This document shows, piece after piece, positions 9,790 to 21,031 of a DNA stretch of 64,000 nt. The notes beneath the pieces are model-generated. The model ran no database searches. It had not been told where the DNA came from and saw only the letters and a list, made by a program, of their open reading frames with translations. The position numbers and the translations under genes are program-made. Source of the stretch: Lolium rigidum (Eukaryota > Streptophyta > Magnoliopsida > Poales > Poaceae); assembly GCF_022539505.1 (NCBI RefSeq), contig NC_061508.1, positions 61,327,754 to 61,391,753 on the forward strand, in the 5' to 3' direction. Numbering within the stretch: the first letter of the stretch is position 1; each line of letters begins with the position of its first letter.

Positions 9790-12474
9790 GATGGCCGCTG
9801 AAGATCTTGAGTGGGAGAGATCTAAAATCTCCAACCAAGACGTCAACATGTCTGAAGAGGCTTGGCCTCGATGAAGAAAGAGGACGCCATCCGCTTTCCC
9901 AGCCGAAGAAAGCTACCCAAACCCTCCAATGGAGTACCGGGTTAGTTTCGTTGATCACCTCATCCGCGGCCTTTCTACCCCAATTCACGATTTCCTCCGT
10001 GGCCTTCTTTTTGTTTATGGGATTCAACCGCACCGGCTTGACCCCTAATTCCATCCTCCATATTTCCATTTTTATCACGCCGTGCGAATGCTTCCTTGGA
10101 ATCCCTCCTAACCGGGTTTTGTGGAAACGCATTTTCTCGCCTCCGCCGCAATGGCTCCCACAACGCCACCTATAACATAGGCGGTGTTGTTATCTGTGTC
10201 CGAACTGACGTTGATTACTTCGACGTCAAATTTCCTGATTCTGTCCAAGGATGGCGCAAAAGGTGGCTCTACATACATGAAGAAAGTGCCAATTCTGTGG
10301 AACACAACATAGTCCCTTTTGACGGAAGTGCCAAAATTCAACGCCGCCGCTCCTGGGATGCTGAGGCTTCCGAAGAAGAGAAAAAGGCGCTTATGTCTCG
10401 TATTCATCAGCTTCAAAATACTCGAGGCAAAGAACTGTCTGGCGTTCAAATCACTGCCTACTTTCTTAGGATTAGAGTGCAGCCTCTTCAGGCTCGCAAA
10501 AATCCCCTTTGGACGTATGTTGGTGAAAATGATGCCAATAGGCTCTCCAATGATCTTTCTGTGAAGGACTTGGAGAAGCTGATTCGAAGAATTTCCTCGC
10601 TGAACAAGAGGGATCCTATTCCCTCCTCGTGCCGCGTGGAACCATACAGCTCCACCAATCCTCTCCCCGAGGTATGTTGTCTTCTCGAATTTTTATCTTG
10701 TTCCGAACTTTCCCTGAATCTCATTGTATTGATATCTCTCTAATTTTTCTTTTGTCGTTATTTTTCTGCAGAACCATCCTACTATGGCTTCCCTTCCTCC
10801 TCTTCCTGAGGGTGGAGACGTCGAGGAAAGGGCCGTTATTGCCGATGACAACCAGGAGGCCCCCTCTTTTGTGAATGAACCCGCAGATTCTCGAAAATCT
10901 GCGGGATCTATTGAAAAGGATGCCGCCTCTGAAGGTACTACATCAGCACAATCTCCTCCTCCTGCTGTTTCTCCAAAGAACAAAAGGAAAAGGAGTAATG
11001 TCGAAGATTCCGGGACCTCTCAACCCGAAGAAACTGCTCCTTCACCGCGAAAGGCAGCGTATGACCCATATCTCGAGAGTCTCATCAGTTCGTGAGTTCC
11101 CTGTCTCTTTTTATTTTTCTATTCGAAGAATTTTGTTTGCCTTGCTTTTTATGCTGCCACCCCTTTTTCCACAGTGATGATGATGAAGAAACACCAACTT
11201 TGGATGTGGCTGCTCGAACGAGTACGTCACATACTCTAGTTATTTCGGAGCCGCCAGTTGAAGGAGAAGAATCCTCGCCTCCTCAACAAAACGTCGGCGC
11301 GTCTACTCCTCCTTCGAGCCCCCTTGTCCCTTCGCCAAAAAGGGCAAGGACTGAAGCAATTCCGGAGCCGAGTCTCCAATTGAGTAGCTCTTCTAACCCT
11401 CTCTTGGATGATGTAAGTTCTCCATACTCTTGTCACCGTCTGTACTTCCTCTGTTTGCTTCTGAATGCCATTATATTTTTCTCATACCGAAATTTTCTTG
11501 CTTTGTCCCTTTCTTTTCTTAACAGCCCATGATCAAAGAGCTTATTCGCATCGGTGCTCAATTCATTGGGTATCGTGAATATGCCAACAAAACTGAAGGT
11601 GATGCCTTGCTGCTTTCTTTTTACCATTACTCTGTTACTCCGTTGTTGTCGATATTTTAACGAAATTTTATCTTTCTTGGCAGAAAAATTGGCGGCTATC
11701 AACGAGCGTGCCAATGCACTTGCTCAAAAATTAGAGCAAAGTGAAGAGGCTCGTAAGAAGGCCGAATTAGATGCTGTTCAAGCTAGAGCAGAGGCTGACA
11801 AGGCCAAGACTGAAGCTGCTAGTGTCGAAGATCTTAGGAAGAGACTTCACACTGCCGAGACTTCACTGAGCGAGCATATAACTGCACAATCTGCTCGCGA
11901 GGAAGCGATCCTTAAGCGTATAAGGACGCAAAGTCGCCGCTTTCTCAGTAAGTATCTGAACCACTTCATATCCTTTGTATTTTCTTCTCTGCACTCGTTT
12001 GTTGCTCAATAAGTTTCTTCCTTGACAGATAGAACAGCTCAAGAGTTTGAACTTGAAGATCCCGACAATGATCCTCTTCTTGACGCCCTTTCTTTCCTCG
12101 AGTTTCATGGGTCAGAGGCACGCGAAGGCATTGATCAAGCTAAAGCAGGGCTGTCGCGGCTCTTTCCCTATTTCTTCCCAAAGAAAGAGGAACCCGCAAC
12201 TTTCCTTAACCTGGCCAAGTGCTTTAATCCACCAGAAGATCTTGGGCTGAAGGTGCGTCATGAGAATATGAAGGTCGCCGTTGAAAACAATGTTGCCTTG
12301 GTTGCCGATAGCCAGCAAACTATCGACTGGGCGAAAGTTGGCGACACTGAGCAGATAGAACAATCGAGGTGGAAGTCGTTGATCAAGGCAGCTAAGCCCA
12401 ACACGAAGAAAATCCTGGCCTATCTCGGGATCAAGCCGTCTTCAACTCCTAGCTCATCAAGGCCGGAGGTCTAG
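9790..12474 (+). pseudogene. Antisense spliced gene (Transposase_28 type) in Tat element
   Basis: The gene reads against the host element. Its first ATG (9790) begins MAAEDLEWERSKISNQDVNM. Exon 1 runs to 10671 and contains a gypsy-type-transposon domain (PF04195-like text such as YRVSFVDHLIRGLSTPIHDF, YNIGGVVICVRTDVDYFDVK, QGWRKRWLYIHEES), but needs at least three frame changes between 9870 and 10150. Further exons have clean GT..AG junctions and stay open: 10772-11091, 11175-11412, 11526-11598, 11684-11947 and 12029-12474 (stop TAG). Phases are compatible at all five junctions. Exons 2-3 are Ser/Pro/Glu rich with a basic KNKRKR; exon 5 is a Lys/Glu/Ala coiled coil. The function of such proteins is unknown; they are known only from Gypsy elements. 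The frameshifts in exon 1 may be real decay or consensus errors. Confidence 0.75.
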
Positions 12475-12666
12475 TTGAATGCCTCTTTGCTTTTTCTTTT
12501 TAGCGTACCTCTTTCTTTTGGCATTGTCGCCGTAGTGTTCTTGGCGATAACTGCTTCAGTAGGTCTCTAGAAGGTCCTTCTTTTGTAATAGACATGTATA
12601 TATTATGGGAATGAATGGAGATCTATCTTTACTCAGTGATTGATGTCGAAATATTTCTTTTTCCAG

Positions 12667-13652
12667 TTAATTTTTGACAATTATACGCCAGCTCCTGGTC
12701 CTTCCAATATTTCGCCTTCTTCTTCTCGCTCAAGGAGAGCTCTTGCTGATACTACACCTGCCGAAGATTCCTTGCCGCAAGAATTAGATGAACTTCGGCA
12801 ACAACTTCAGTATGCGAAGAAGCAAACACTTGTGATGTTGGAAAAGTCTCGTAAGTCATCTGAAGCCGAAAAAATTGCACTTCAACAAGCTCACGAGGCC
12901 GTGGCTGCTAGGGAGATTGCTACTTCCGAGGCTGAAAAGGCGACTGCTCGAGAGAATTTCATGCTCGAGTTAATGAATGAAGCCAGTGCGGATATGTCGG
13001 GTATGCTTGTTTCACCCTCAATATCTTCCATCTTCATGCTACGTCTCTTAAAGTTTTCTGCTCCTTTGTTTTAATAGGTTCCTTTACTGATGTTGTTGCC
13101 GAAGAGGAGAGGGTAAATACTAGGGCAAACCTCCTTGTTAACCTTTCCCTTGATCACGGTTCTCTGTTTTGGGCTACCCCAGAGAGGACCCGCCAAATTG
13201 TCAGATTTCAGGATCGCGCCTCTCAAACTCGCGACTTCCTTGACTTCTGTACTAAGACCTTGTCTATGGTTTATAACTCCATGTTTCCTCGGAACGTTCA
13301 ACCAAAAACTCTTCTCGAGTTAATGGAGAAATTTAAGGATGCCCACAGGATCCATGACTTTGTCAAAGCTCAACTGGTAGCTGGCGCCAGATTTGCCCTT
13401 ATCATGCTTCAGATCTGCCACTCAAAGCTTGACCTGACCCAAGTTGTTGCGAAAGTTCACGCGAAGGTACGGCGTCGAAGAGTTGGTGTTGATCGTATTA
13501 ACACGAAGGTTTCGCCTATAGCTGAAGAAATGATTGAAGACCTTCTTCGGATGGATGCCGACTTTTTTGCGGATGGTCATTATGCTGATTTTCTTGGCGC
13601 TGCTCCTGAAGAAAACAGAGTTACCCTTGATGATATACTGAATCATGACTAA
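12667..13652 (+). pseudogene. Downstream exons of antisense Tat gene
   Basis: Two further exons follow on the plus strand. An acceptor TTCCAG precedes 12667 and the first exon runs to 13000 (donor GTATGC); the second runs 13078-13652 to a TGACTAA end. The text includes PGPSNISPSSSRSRRAL, LPQELDELRQQLQYAKKQT, an Ala/Glu coiled coil, then DHGSLFWATPERTRQIVRFQ and MIEDLLRMDADFF. These phrases normally form the C-terminal half of the same Transposase_28-type protein, so this is probably an alternative or longer 3' end of the gene ending at 12474. No start codon with good support precedes it. Confidence 0.6.
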
Positions 13653-13764
13653 TTATTTTCCTTTGGTAGACAATTCTTCCTTGTAAATCATGATTGTGAT
13701 TGTATTGTGAAGCAAACATTATATTTCTGTATTTGTCTAGCCCCCGAGTGTTTTCGGTGGCTAT

Positions 13765-15514
13765 TGATACGTCTCCAACGTATCGATAATTTCTTGTGTT
13801 CCATGCCACATTATTGATGTTATCTACATGTTTTATGCACACTTTATGTCATATTCGTGCATTTTCTGGAACTAACCTATTAACAAGGTGCCGAAGTGCC
13901 GCTTCTCGTTTTCTCGCTGTTTTTGGTTTCGTAAATCCTAGTAACGAAATATTCTCGGAATCGGACGAAATCAACGCCAAAGTTCCTATTTTCATCGGAA
14001 GCATCCAGAACACCCGGAAGGACCGGAGGGGGCCACAGGGCCACCAAACCCTAGGCTGGCGCGGCCGGAGGGGGGCCGCGCCGCCCTATGGTGTGGCCCC
14101 CCTGTCAGCCCTCCCGCGCCGCCTCTTCGCCTATATAAAGCCCCCGGATCGAAAACCCGATACCAATTGACGAAACCCACGTAAACCTTCCGGAGCCACC
14201 GCCATCGCGAAGCCAAGATCCGGGGGACAGGATCTCTGTTCCGGCACCCTGCCGGAGCGGGGAAGTGCCCCCGGAAGGCTTCTCCATCGACACCGCTGCC
14301 ATCTCCACCGCCATCTTCATCACCGCCGTTGCTCCCATGAGGAGGGAGTAGTTCTCCATCGAGGCTCGGGGCTGTACCGGTAGCTATGTGGTTCATCTCT
14401 CTCCTATGTAGTTCAATACAATAATCTCATGAGCTGCCCTACATGATTGAGATTCATATGATGATGCTTGTAATCTAGATGTCATTATGCTAGTCAAGTG
14501 AGTTTTACTTATGTGATCTCCGGAGACTCCTCGTCCCACGTGTGTAAAGGTGACGAGTGTGTGCACCGTGTGGGTCTCTTAGGCTAGATTTCACGAATAC
14601 TTATTCACCGTTGAATGGCATAGTGAGGTGCTTATTTATATCTCTTTAAGATTGCAGCATGTTGTATCACAATTTATCCATGTGCTACTCTAGTGATTTG
14701 TTATTAAAGTAGTTTATTCCTCCCGCATGTGTGCAAAGGTGACAATGCGTGCACCGTGTTAGTACTTGGTTTATGCTATGATCATGATCTCTTGTAGATT
14801 ATGGAGTTAACTATTGCTATGATAATATTGATGTGATCTATTCCTCCTACATATGCATGAAGGTGACAGTGTGCATGCTATGCTAGTACTTGGTTTAGTA
14901 GCGTTGATCTATCTTACACTAAAGTTTACTTAAACATGAGCATTATTGTGGAGCTTGTTAACTCCGGCATTGAGGGTTCGTGTAATCCTACGCAATGTGT
15001 TCATCATCCAACAAAAGTGTAGAGTATGCATTTATTTATTCTCGTTATGTGATCAATATTGAGAGTGTCCACTAGTGAAAGTCTATTCCCTAGGCCTTGT
15101 TCCTAAATACCGCTGAGTTACTACTGCTTGTTTACTACTCGCTGCGTTACTACTACTGCGTTACTACTGCTTGTTTACTCGTTTTATCGCGTTACTACTG
15201 CTGCAATACCACCACCATCAACTACGCGCCAAGCACTTTTCTCGGCACCGTTGCTACTCGCTCATACTTATTTATACCACCTGTATTTCACTATCTCTTC
15301 GCCGAACTAGTGCACCTATTAGGTGTGTTGGGGACACAAGAGACTTCTTGCTTTGTGGTTGCAGGGTTGCATGAGAGGGATATCTTTGACCTCTTCCTCC
15401 CCGAGTTCGATAAACCTTGGGTATCCACTTAAGGGAAACTTGCTGCTGTTCTACAAACCTCTGCTCTTGGAGGCCCAACACTGTCTACAAGAATAGAAGC
15501 TCCCGTAGACATCA
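13765..15514 (+). repeat. 5' LTR of Athila-like element 1
   Basis: A 1750-bp LTR from TGATACGTCTCCAACGTATC to CCCGTAGACATCA. A TATA box (CCTATATAAAGC) lies near 14131-14142, in a GC-rich stretch that precedes the repeated T-rich 3' half. Confidence 0.85.
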
Positions 15515-15525
15515 AGCACTTTTCC

Positions 15526-15543
15526 TGGCGCCGTTGCCGGGGA
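15526..15543 (+). promoter_or_regulatory. Primer binding site, tRNA-Asp type
   Basis: TGGCGCCGTTGCCGGGGA lies 11 bases after the LTR end. It is complementary to the 3' end of plant tRNA-Asp, the primer known for Athila-lineage elements. Confidence 0.85.
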
Positions 15544-15680
15544 GGAAAGGTAAAAAGGCTCTCATACTACGGTCTCGTGTAAAGTATTTTTCTCGGCGCC
15601 GTCGTGTGTGTGCTCAAAGCTATTTCCTTTAGATCCTGCAATTGCATCTTGTTGTTTCTTGTTTACACTAGTTTGGCATA

Positions 15681-16355
15681 ATGTACAAGAGTGAGCTTCT
15701 TATTCTATTTCCTGATTTAAAACATGGATTGTTTGATGCGAAACTTAAAAAACCTATGAAATCTTCTTTGCATGCTGGTAGTGATATTAGTATGAACGCT
15801 TTGAACACCATTGTTGACAATAATATAGAAAGTTCTAAGCTTGGGGAAGCTGGTTTTCATGATATTTTTAGTCCCCCAAGCATTGAGGAGAAAATTTACT
15901 TTGATGATTCTTTACCTCCTATTTATGATGATTATAATGATAGTGGTCTTTTGGTGCCACCTACTATGGAGAGTGAATTTGATTACAATATGCCTCCTAT
16001 ATTTGATGATGAGAATAATAATGATAGCTACTTTGTTGAATTTGCTCCCACTACAACTAATAAAATTGATTATGCTTATGTTGGGAGTAGTAATTTTATG
16101 CATGAGACTCATGATAAGAATGTTTCATTTGATAGTTATATTGTTGAGTTTGCTCATGATGCTACTGAAAGTTATTATGAGAGAGGAAAATATGGTTGTA
16201 GAAATTTTCATGTTACTAAAATGCCTCTCTATGTGCTGAAATTTTTGATGCTACACTTGTTTTATCTTCCTATGCTTGTTACTTTGCTCCTCATGAACTT
16301 GTTTATTTACAAGATTCCCTTGCATAGGAAGCATGTTAGACTTAAATGTGTTTGA
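15681..16355 (+). pseudogene. Athila-like element 1 accessory ORF (frameshifted end)
   Basis: The ATG at 15681 opens 224 codons. The protein is acidic and Asn/Asp/Tyr rich in the middle (FDDSLPPIYDDYNDSGLL, NMPPIFDDENNNDSYFVEF, YAYVGSSNFMHETHDKN, YYERGKYGCRNFHVTK) and ends in a hydrophobic/basic segment (LLMNLFIYKIPLHRKHVRLK). It has no recognised domain. The copy in element 3 continues further through LNLLLDALFC; here a missing T near 16350 creates an early stop. It lies just 3' of the primer site where gag would be expected. The role is unknown, but repeated occurrence in this family suggests that it was a real protein of the element. Confidence 0.6.
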
Positions 16356-17047
16356 ATTTGCCTCTTGATGCTCTCTTTTGCTTCACATACTATCATTTGC
16401 GAGTGCATCATTAAAACTGCTGAGCCCATCTTAATGGCTAAAAAGAAAGAACTTCTTGGGAGATAACCCATGTGTTATTTTGCTACAGTACTTTGTTTTA
16501 TATTTGTGTCTTGGAAGTTGTTTACTACTGTAGCAACCTCTCCTTATCTTAGTTTTGAGTTTTGTTGTGCCAAGTTAAGCCGTTGATAGAAAAGTAAGTA
16601 CTAGATTTGGATTACTGCGCAGTTCCAGATTTCTTTGCTGTCACGAATCTGAGCCCACTGCCCTGCAGGAAGCTCAGAAAATTATGCCAATTTACGAGCA
16701 TGATCCTCAGATATGTACGCAACTTTCATTCAATTTGAGCATTTTCGTTTGAGCAGGTCTGGTGGCCTAATAAAATCCATCTTTACGGACTGTTCTGTTT
16801 TGACAGATTCTGCCTTTTATTTCGCATTGCCTCTTTTGCTATGTTGGATGAATTTCTTTGATCCATTAATGTCCAGTAGCTTTATGCAATGTCCAGAAGT
16901 GTTAAGAATGATTGTGTCACCTCTGAACATGTTAATTTTTATTGTCCACTAACCCTCTAATGAGTTGTTTCGAGTTTGGTGTGGAGGAAGTTTTCAAGGG
17001 TCAAGAGAGGAGGATGATATACTATGATCAAGGAGAGTGAAAGCTCT

Positions 17048-17133
17048 AAGCTTGGGGATGCACCCGGTGGTTCACCCCTGCATATATCAAGAAGACTCAA
17101 GCGTCTAAGCTTGGGGATGCCCAAGGCATCCCC
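17048..17133 (+). repeat. Internal PPT-like copies and hairpin, element 1
   Basis: AAGCTTGGGGATGC, the sequence of the terminal polypurine tract (18851-18864), occurs at 17048-17061 and 17107-17120. The second copy continues into GGGGATGCC-CAA-GGCATCCCC (17113-17133), a perfect 9-bp stem with a 3-base loop. It could act as an internal priming site or RNA structure; that is inference. Confidence 0.6.
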
Positions 17134-18830
17134 TTCTTCATCGACAACATTATCAGGTTCCTCCCCTGAAACTATATTTTTATTCCATCACATCTTATGT
17201 GCTTTTTCTTGGAGCGTCTGTTTGTTTGCTTTTGTTTTTGTTTGTGTTTGAATAAATTGGATTACATCATGCTTGTGTTGGAGAGAGACACGCTCCGCTG
17301 GTTCAAATGAACACATGTGTTCTTAGCTCATAATATTCATGGCGAAGTTTCCTCTTCGTTAAATTGTTATATGGTTGGAATTGGAAAATGATACATGTAG
17401 TAATTGCTATAAATGTCTTGGGTAATGTGATACTTGGCAATTGTTGTGCTCATGTTTAAGCTCTTGCATCATATACTTCGCACCCATTAGTGAAGAAATA
17501 CATAGAGCATGCTAAAATTTGGTTTGCATAATTGGTCTCTCTAAGGTCTAGATAATTTCTAGTAAGGTGTTTGAACAACAAGGAAGACGATGTATAGTCT
17601 TATAATACTTGTAATATGTCTTTTATGTGAGTTTTGCTGTACTAGTTCATACTTGTGTTTGCTTCAAACAACCTTGCTAGCCTAAACCTTGTATCGAGAG
17701 GGAATACTTCTCATGCATCCAAATACTTGAGCCAACACTATGCCATTTGTGTCCACCATACCTACCTACTACATGGTATTTCTCCGCCATTCCAAAGTAA
17801 ATTGCTTGAGTGCTACCTTTAAGCAATTCAAAATTTATTACCTCTTATTTGTGTCAATGTTTTATAGCTCATGAGGAAGTATGTGGTGTTTATCTTTCAA
17901 TCTTGTTGGGCAACTTTCACCAATGGACTAGTGGCTTCATCCGCTTATCCAATAATTTTGCAAAAAGAGCTGGCAATGGGATTCCCAGTCCCAAATTAAC
18001 AAACTAAAAATAGACACTCCTTCATGGTATGTGATTGTTGGACGGCACCCGAAGGATTCGGTTAGCCATGGCTTGTGTAAGCAAAGGTTGGGAGGAGTGT
18101 CATCATAATAAAACTAAAATAAAAAGGTACTCCTTCATGGTATGAGATTGTTGGCAGGGCACCCGAGGATTCGGTTAGCCATGGTTTGTGAAAGAAAGGT
18201 TGGAAGGAGTGCCATCCAAAAATAAAATAAAATGGGAGCCGCTCTTTGAAGGTTTGTCTGGTAAGGGGGTTAGAGTACCCGCTACCATTCGTTGACAACA
18301 ACATACACCTCTCAAAACTTTATTTTTATGCTCTCTTTATGTTTTCAAAATCAAAGCTCTAGCACAAATATAGCAATCGATGCTTTTCCTCTATGAGGAC
18401 CATTCTTTTACTTTTATTGTTGAGTCAGTTCACCTATTTCTCTCCACCTCAAGAAGCAAACACTTGTGTGAACTGTGCATTGATTCTTACATATTTGCAT
18501 ATTGCATTTGTTATATTGCTTTGCATTGACAATTATCCATGAGATATACATGTTACAAGTTGAAAGCAACCGCTGAAACTTAATCTTCTTTTGTGTTGCT
18601 TCAATGCTTTTACTTTGAATTATTGCTTTATGAGTTAACTCTTATGCAAGACTTATTGATGCTTGTCTTGAAGTGCTATTCATGAAAAGTCTTTGCTTTA
18701 TGATCCACTTGTTTACTCATGTCATACATATTGTTTTGATCGCTGCATTCACTACATATGCTTTACAAATAGTATGATCAAGTTTATGATGGCATGTCAC
18801 TCCAGAAATTATCTTTGTTATCGTTTTACC

Positions 18831-18864
18831 TGCTCGGGACGAGCGGAACTAAGCTTGGGGATGC
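18831..18864 (+). promoter_or_regulatory. Hairpin and polypurine tract of element 1
   Basis: GCTCG-GGA-CGAGC (18832-18844) can pair, then GGAACT, then AAGCTTGGGGATGC abuts the 3' LTR. The same arrangement is found in elements 2 and 3. Confidence 0.7.
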
Positions 18865-20611
18865 TGATACGTCTCCAACGTATCGATAATTTCTTGTGTT
18901 CCATGCCACATTATTGATGTTATCTACATGTTTTATGCACACTTTATGTCATATTCGTGCATTTTCTCGGAACTAACCTATTAACAAGGTGCCGAAGTGC
19001 CGCTTCTCGTTTTCTCGCTGTTTTTGGTTTCGTAAATCCTAGTAACGAAATATTCTCTGAATCGGACGAAATCAACGCCAAAGTTCCTATTTTCATCGGA
19101 AGCATCCAGAACACCCGGGAAGGACCGGAGGGGGCCACAGGGCCACCAAACCCTAGGCCGGCGCGGCCGGAGGGGGCCGCGCCGCCCTATGGTGTGGCCC
19201 CCCGTCAGCCCTCCTCGCGCCGCCTCTTCGCCTATATAAAGCCCCTGGATCAGAAAACCCGATACCAATTGACGAAACCCACGTAAACCTTCCGCAGCCA
19301 CCGCCATCGCGAAGCCAAGATCCGGGGGACAGGATCTCTCGTTCCGGCACCTGCCGGAGCGGGGAAGTGCCCCCGAAGGCTTCTCCATCGACACCGCTGC
19401 CATCTCCACCGCCATCTTCATCACCGCTGTTGCTCCCATGAGGAGGGAGTAGTTCTCCATCGAGGCTCGGGGCTGTACCGGTAGCTATGTGGTTCATCTC
19501 TCTCCTATGTAGTTCAATACAATAATCTCATGAGCTGCCCTACATGATTGAGATTCATATGATGATGCTTGTAATCTAGATGTCATTATGCTAGTCAAGT
19601 GAGTTTTACTTATGTGATCTCCGGAGACTCCTCGTCCCACGTGTGTAAAGGTGACAAGGTGTGCACCGTGTGGGTCTCTTAGGCTAGATTTCACGTAATA
19701 CTTATTCACCGTTGAATGGCATAGTGAGGTGCTTATTTATATCTCTTTAAGATTGCAGCATGTTGTATCACAATTTATCCATGTGCTACTCTAGTGATTT
19801 GTTATTAAAGTAGTTTATTCCTCCCGCATGTGTGCAAAGGTGACAATGCGTGCACCGTGTTAGTACTTGGTTTATGCTATGATCATGATCTCTTGTAGAT
19901 TATGGAGTTAACTATTGCTATGATAATATTGATGTGATCTATTCCTCCTACATATGCATGAAGGTGACAAGTGTGCATGCTATGCTAGTACTTGGTTTAG
20001 TAGCGTTGATCTATCTTACACTAAAGTTTACTTAAACATGAGCATTATTGTGGAGCTTGTTAACTCCGGCATTGAGGGTTCGTGTAATCCTACGCAATGT
20101 GTTCATCATCCAACAAAAGTGTAGAGTATGCATTTATTTATTCTGTTATGTGATCAATATTGAGAGTGTCCACTAGTGAAAGTCTATTCCCTAGGCCTTG
20201 TTCCTAAATACTCGCTGAGTTACTACCGCTTGTTTACTACTCGCTGCGTTACTACTACTGCAGTTACTACTGCTTGTTTCATCGTTTCTACTGCGTTACT
20301 ACCGCTGCAATACCACCACCATCAACTACGCGCCAAGCACTTTTCCGGCACCGTTGCTACTGCTCATACTTATTTATACCACCCGTATTTCACTATCTCT
20401 TCGCCGAACTAGTGCACCTATTAGGTGTGTTGGGGACACAAGAGACTTCTTGCTTTGTGGTTGCAGGGTTGCATGAGAGGGATATCTTTGACCTCTTCCT
20501 CCCCGAGTTCGATAAACCTTGGGTATCCACTTAAGGGAAACTTGCTGCTGTTCTACAAACCTCTGCTCTTGGAGGCCCAACACTGTCTACAAGAATAGAA
20601 GCTCCCGTAGA
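18865..20611 (+). repeat. 3' LTR of Athila-like element 1
   Basis: It matches the 5' LTR almost base for base but with single-base indels. It stops at CCCGTAGA without the final CATCA. Confidence 0.85.
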
Positions 20612-20931
20612 TGGTCACAAGCAGTTTACCTGCTGCGTTACCACCGCTTGTTTACCGTCCCGGGCAAAGCACTTTTCCTGTGCTCAAGTTGCTACTACTT
20701 ATTCATACCACCCGGTATTTCAACTATCTCTTCGCCGAACTAGTGCACCTATTAGGTGTTTGGGGACACAAGAGACTTCTTGCTTTGTGGTTGCAAGGCT
20801 GCATGAGAGGATATCTTTGACCTCTTCCTCCCCGAGTTCGACAAACCTTGGGTGATCCACTTAAGGGAAACTTGCCGCTGTTCTACAAACTCGCTCTTGG
20901 AGGCCCAACACCTGCCTACAAGAATAGAAGC
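20612..20931 (+). repeat. Second, partial Athila-like LTR tail before gap
   Basis: After a 13-base join the sequence again reads the terminal third of the LTR (CTTGTTTACCGTCCCGGGCA, then CTCTTCGCCGAACTAGTGCA, then AGAATAGAAGC) and is cut by the N run. It is either a tandem LTR, a recombination product or a misjoin. Confidence 0.7.
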
Positions 20932-21031
20932 NNNNNNNNNNNNNNNNNNNNNNNNNNNNNNNNNNNNNNNNNNNNNNNNNNNNNNNNNNNNNNNNNNNNN
21001 NNNNNNNNNNNNNNNNNNNNNNNNNNNNNNN
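20932..21031. other. Assembly gap (100 N)
   Basis: Exactly 100 N inside repeated LTR sequence; the true length is unknown. Confidence 1.

Larger units (their letters stand above)
8001..13764 (-). mobile_element. Tat-lineage Gypsy element, 3' part (minus strand)
   Basis: A 370-bp LTR (8001-8370) is followed on its right by CTCGGGGGCTAC read on the minus strand, a polypurine tract, so the element runs right to left and only its 3' portion is here. Between this and 13764 lies a spliced gene on the opposite strand with Transposase_28-type text. An antisense ORF between pol and the 3' LTR is a known feature of Tat-lineage Gypsy elements in plants (RIRE2 and Grande type). No gag, protease, reverse transcriptase or integrase text is present; the 5' portion was displaced or lost when an Athila-like element entered at 13765. 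Confidence 0.75.
13765..20611 (+). mobile_element. Non-autonomous Athila-like LTR element 1
   Basis: Near-identical LTRs (13765-15514 and 18865-20611) flank an internal region with a tRNA-Asp-type primer site, a degenerate ORF with no gag-pol similarity, and a terminal polypurine tract. Athila-lineage Gypsy elements use this primer, so it is called Athila-like. The left flank is GCTAT; the matching right duplication is missing because the 3' LTR lacks its last CATCA and runs into a second LTR tail. It interrupts the Tat element. Confidence 0.8.

Noticed and set aside
14500..15100. Regularly spaced short repeats (GGTGACA..GTG, TTAGTACTTGG) in the Athila-like LTRs, considered as a CRISPR-like array
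   Set aside because: Repeats are imperfect, spacing is uneven, and the pattern is part of an LTR shared by all copies in a plant genome.
15841..16239. Leu/Ile/Met-rich 132-codon frame, considered as a membrane protein
   Set aside because: It is the shifted frame of the Asp/Tyr-rich accessory ORF, where GAT/TAT repeats read as Met/Ile/Leu.
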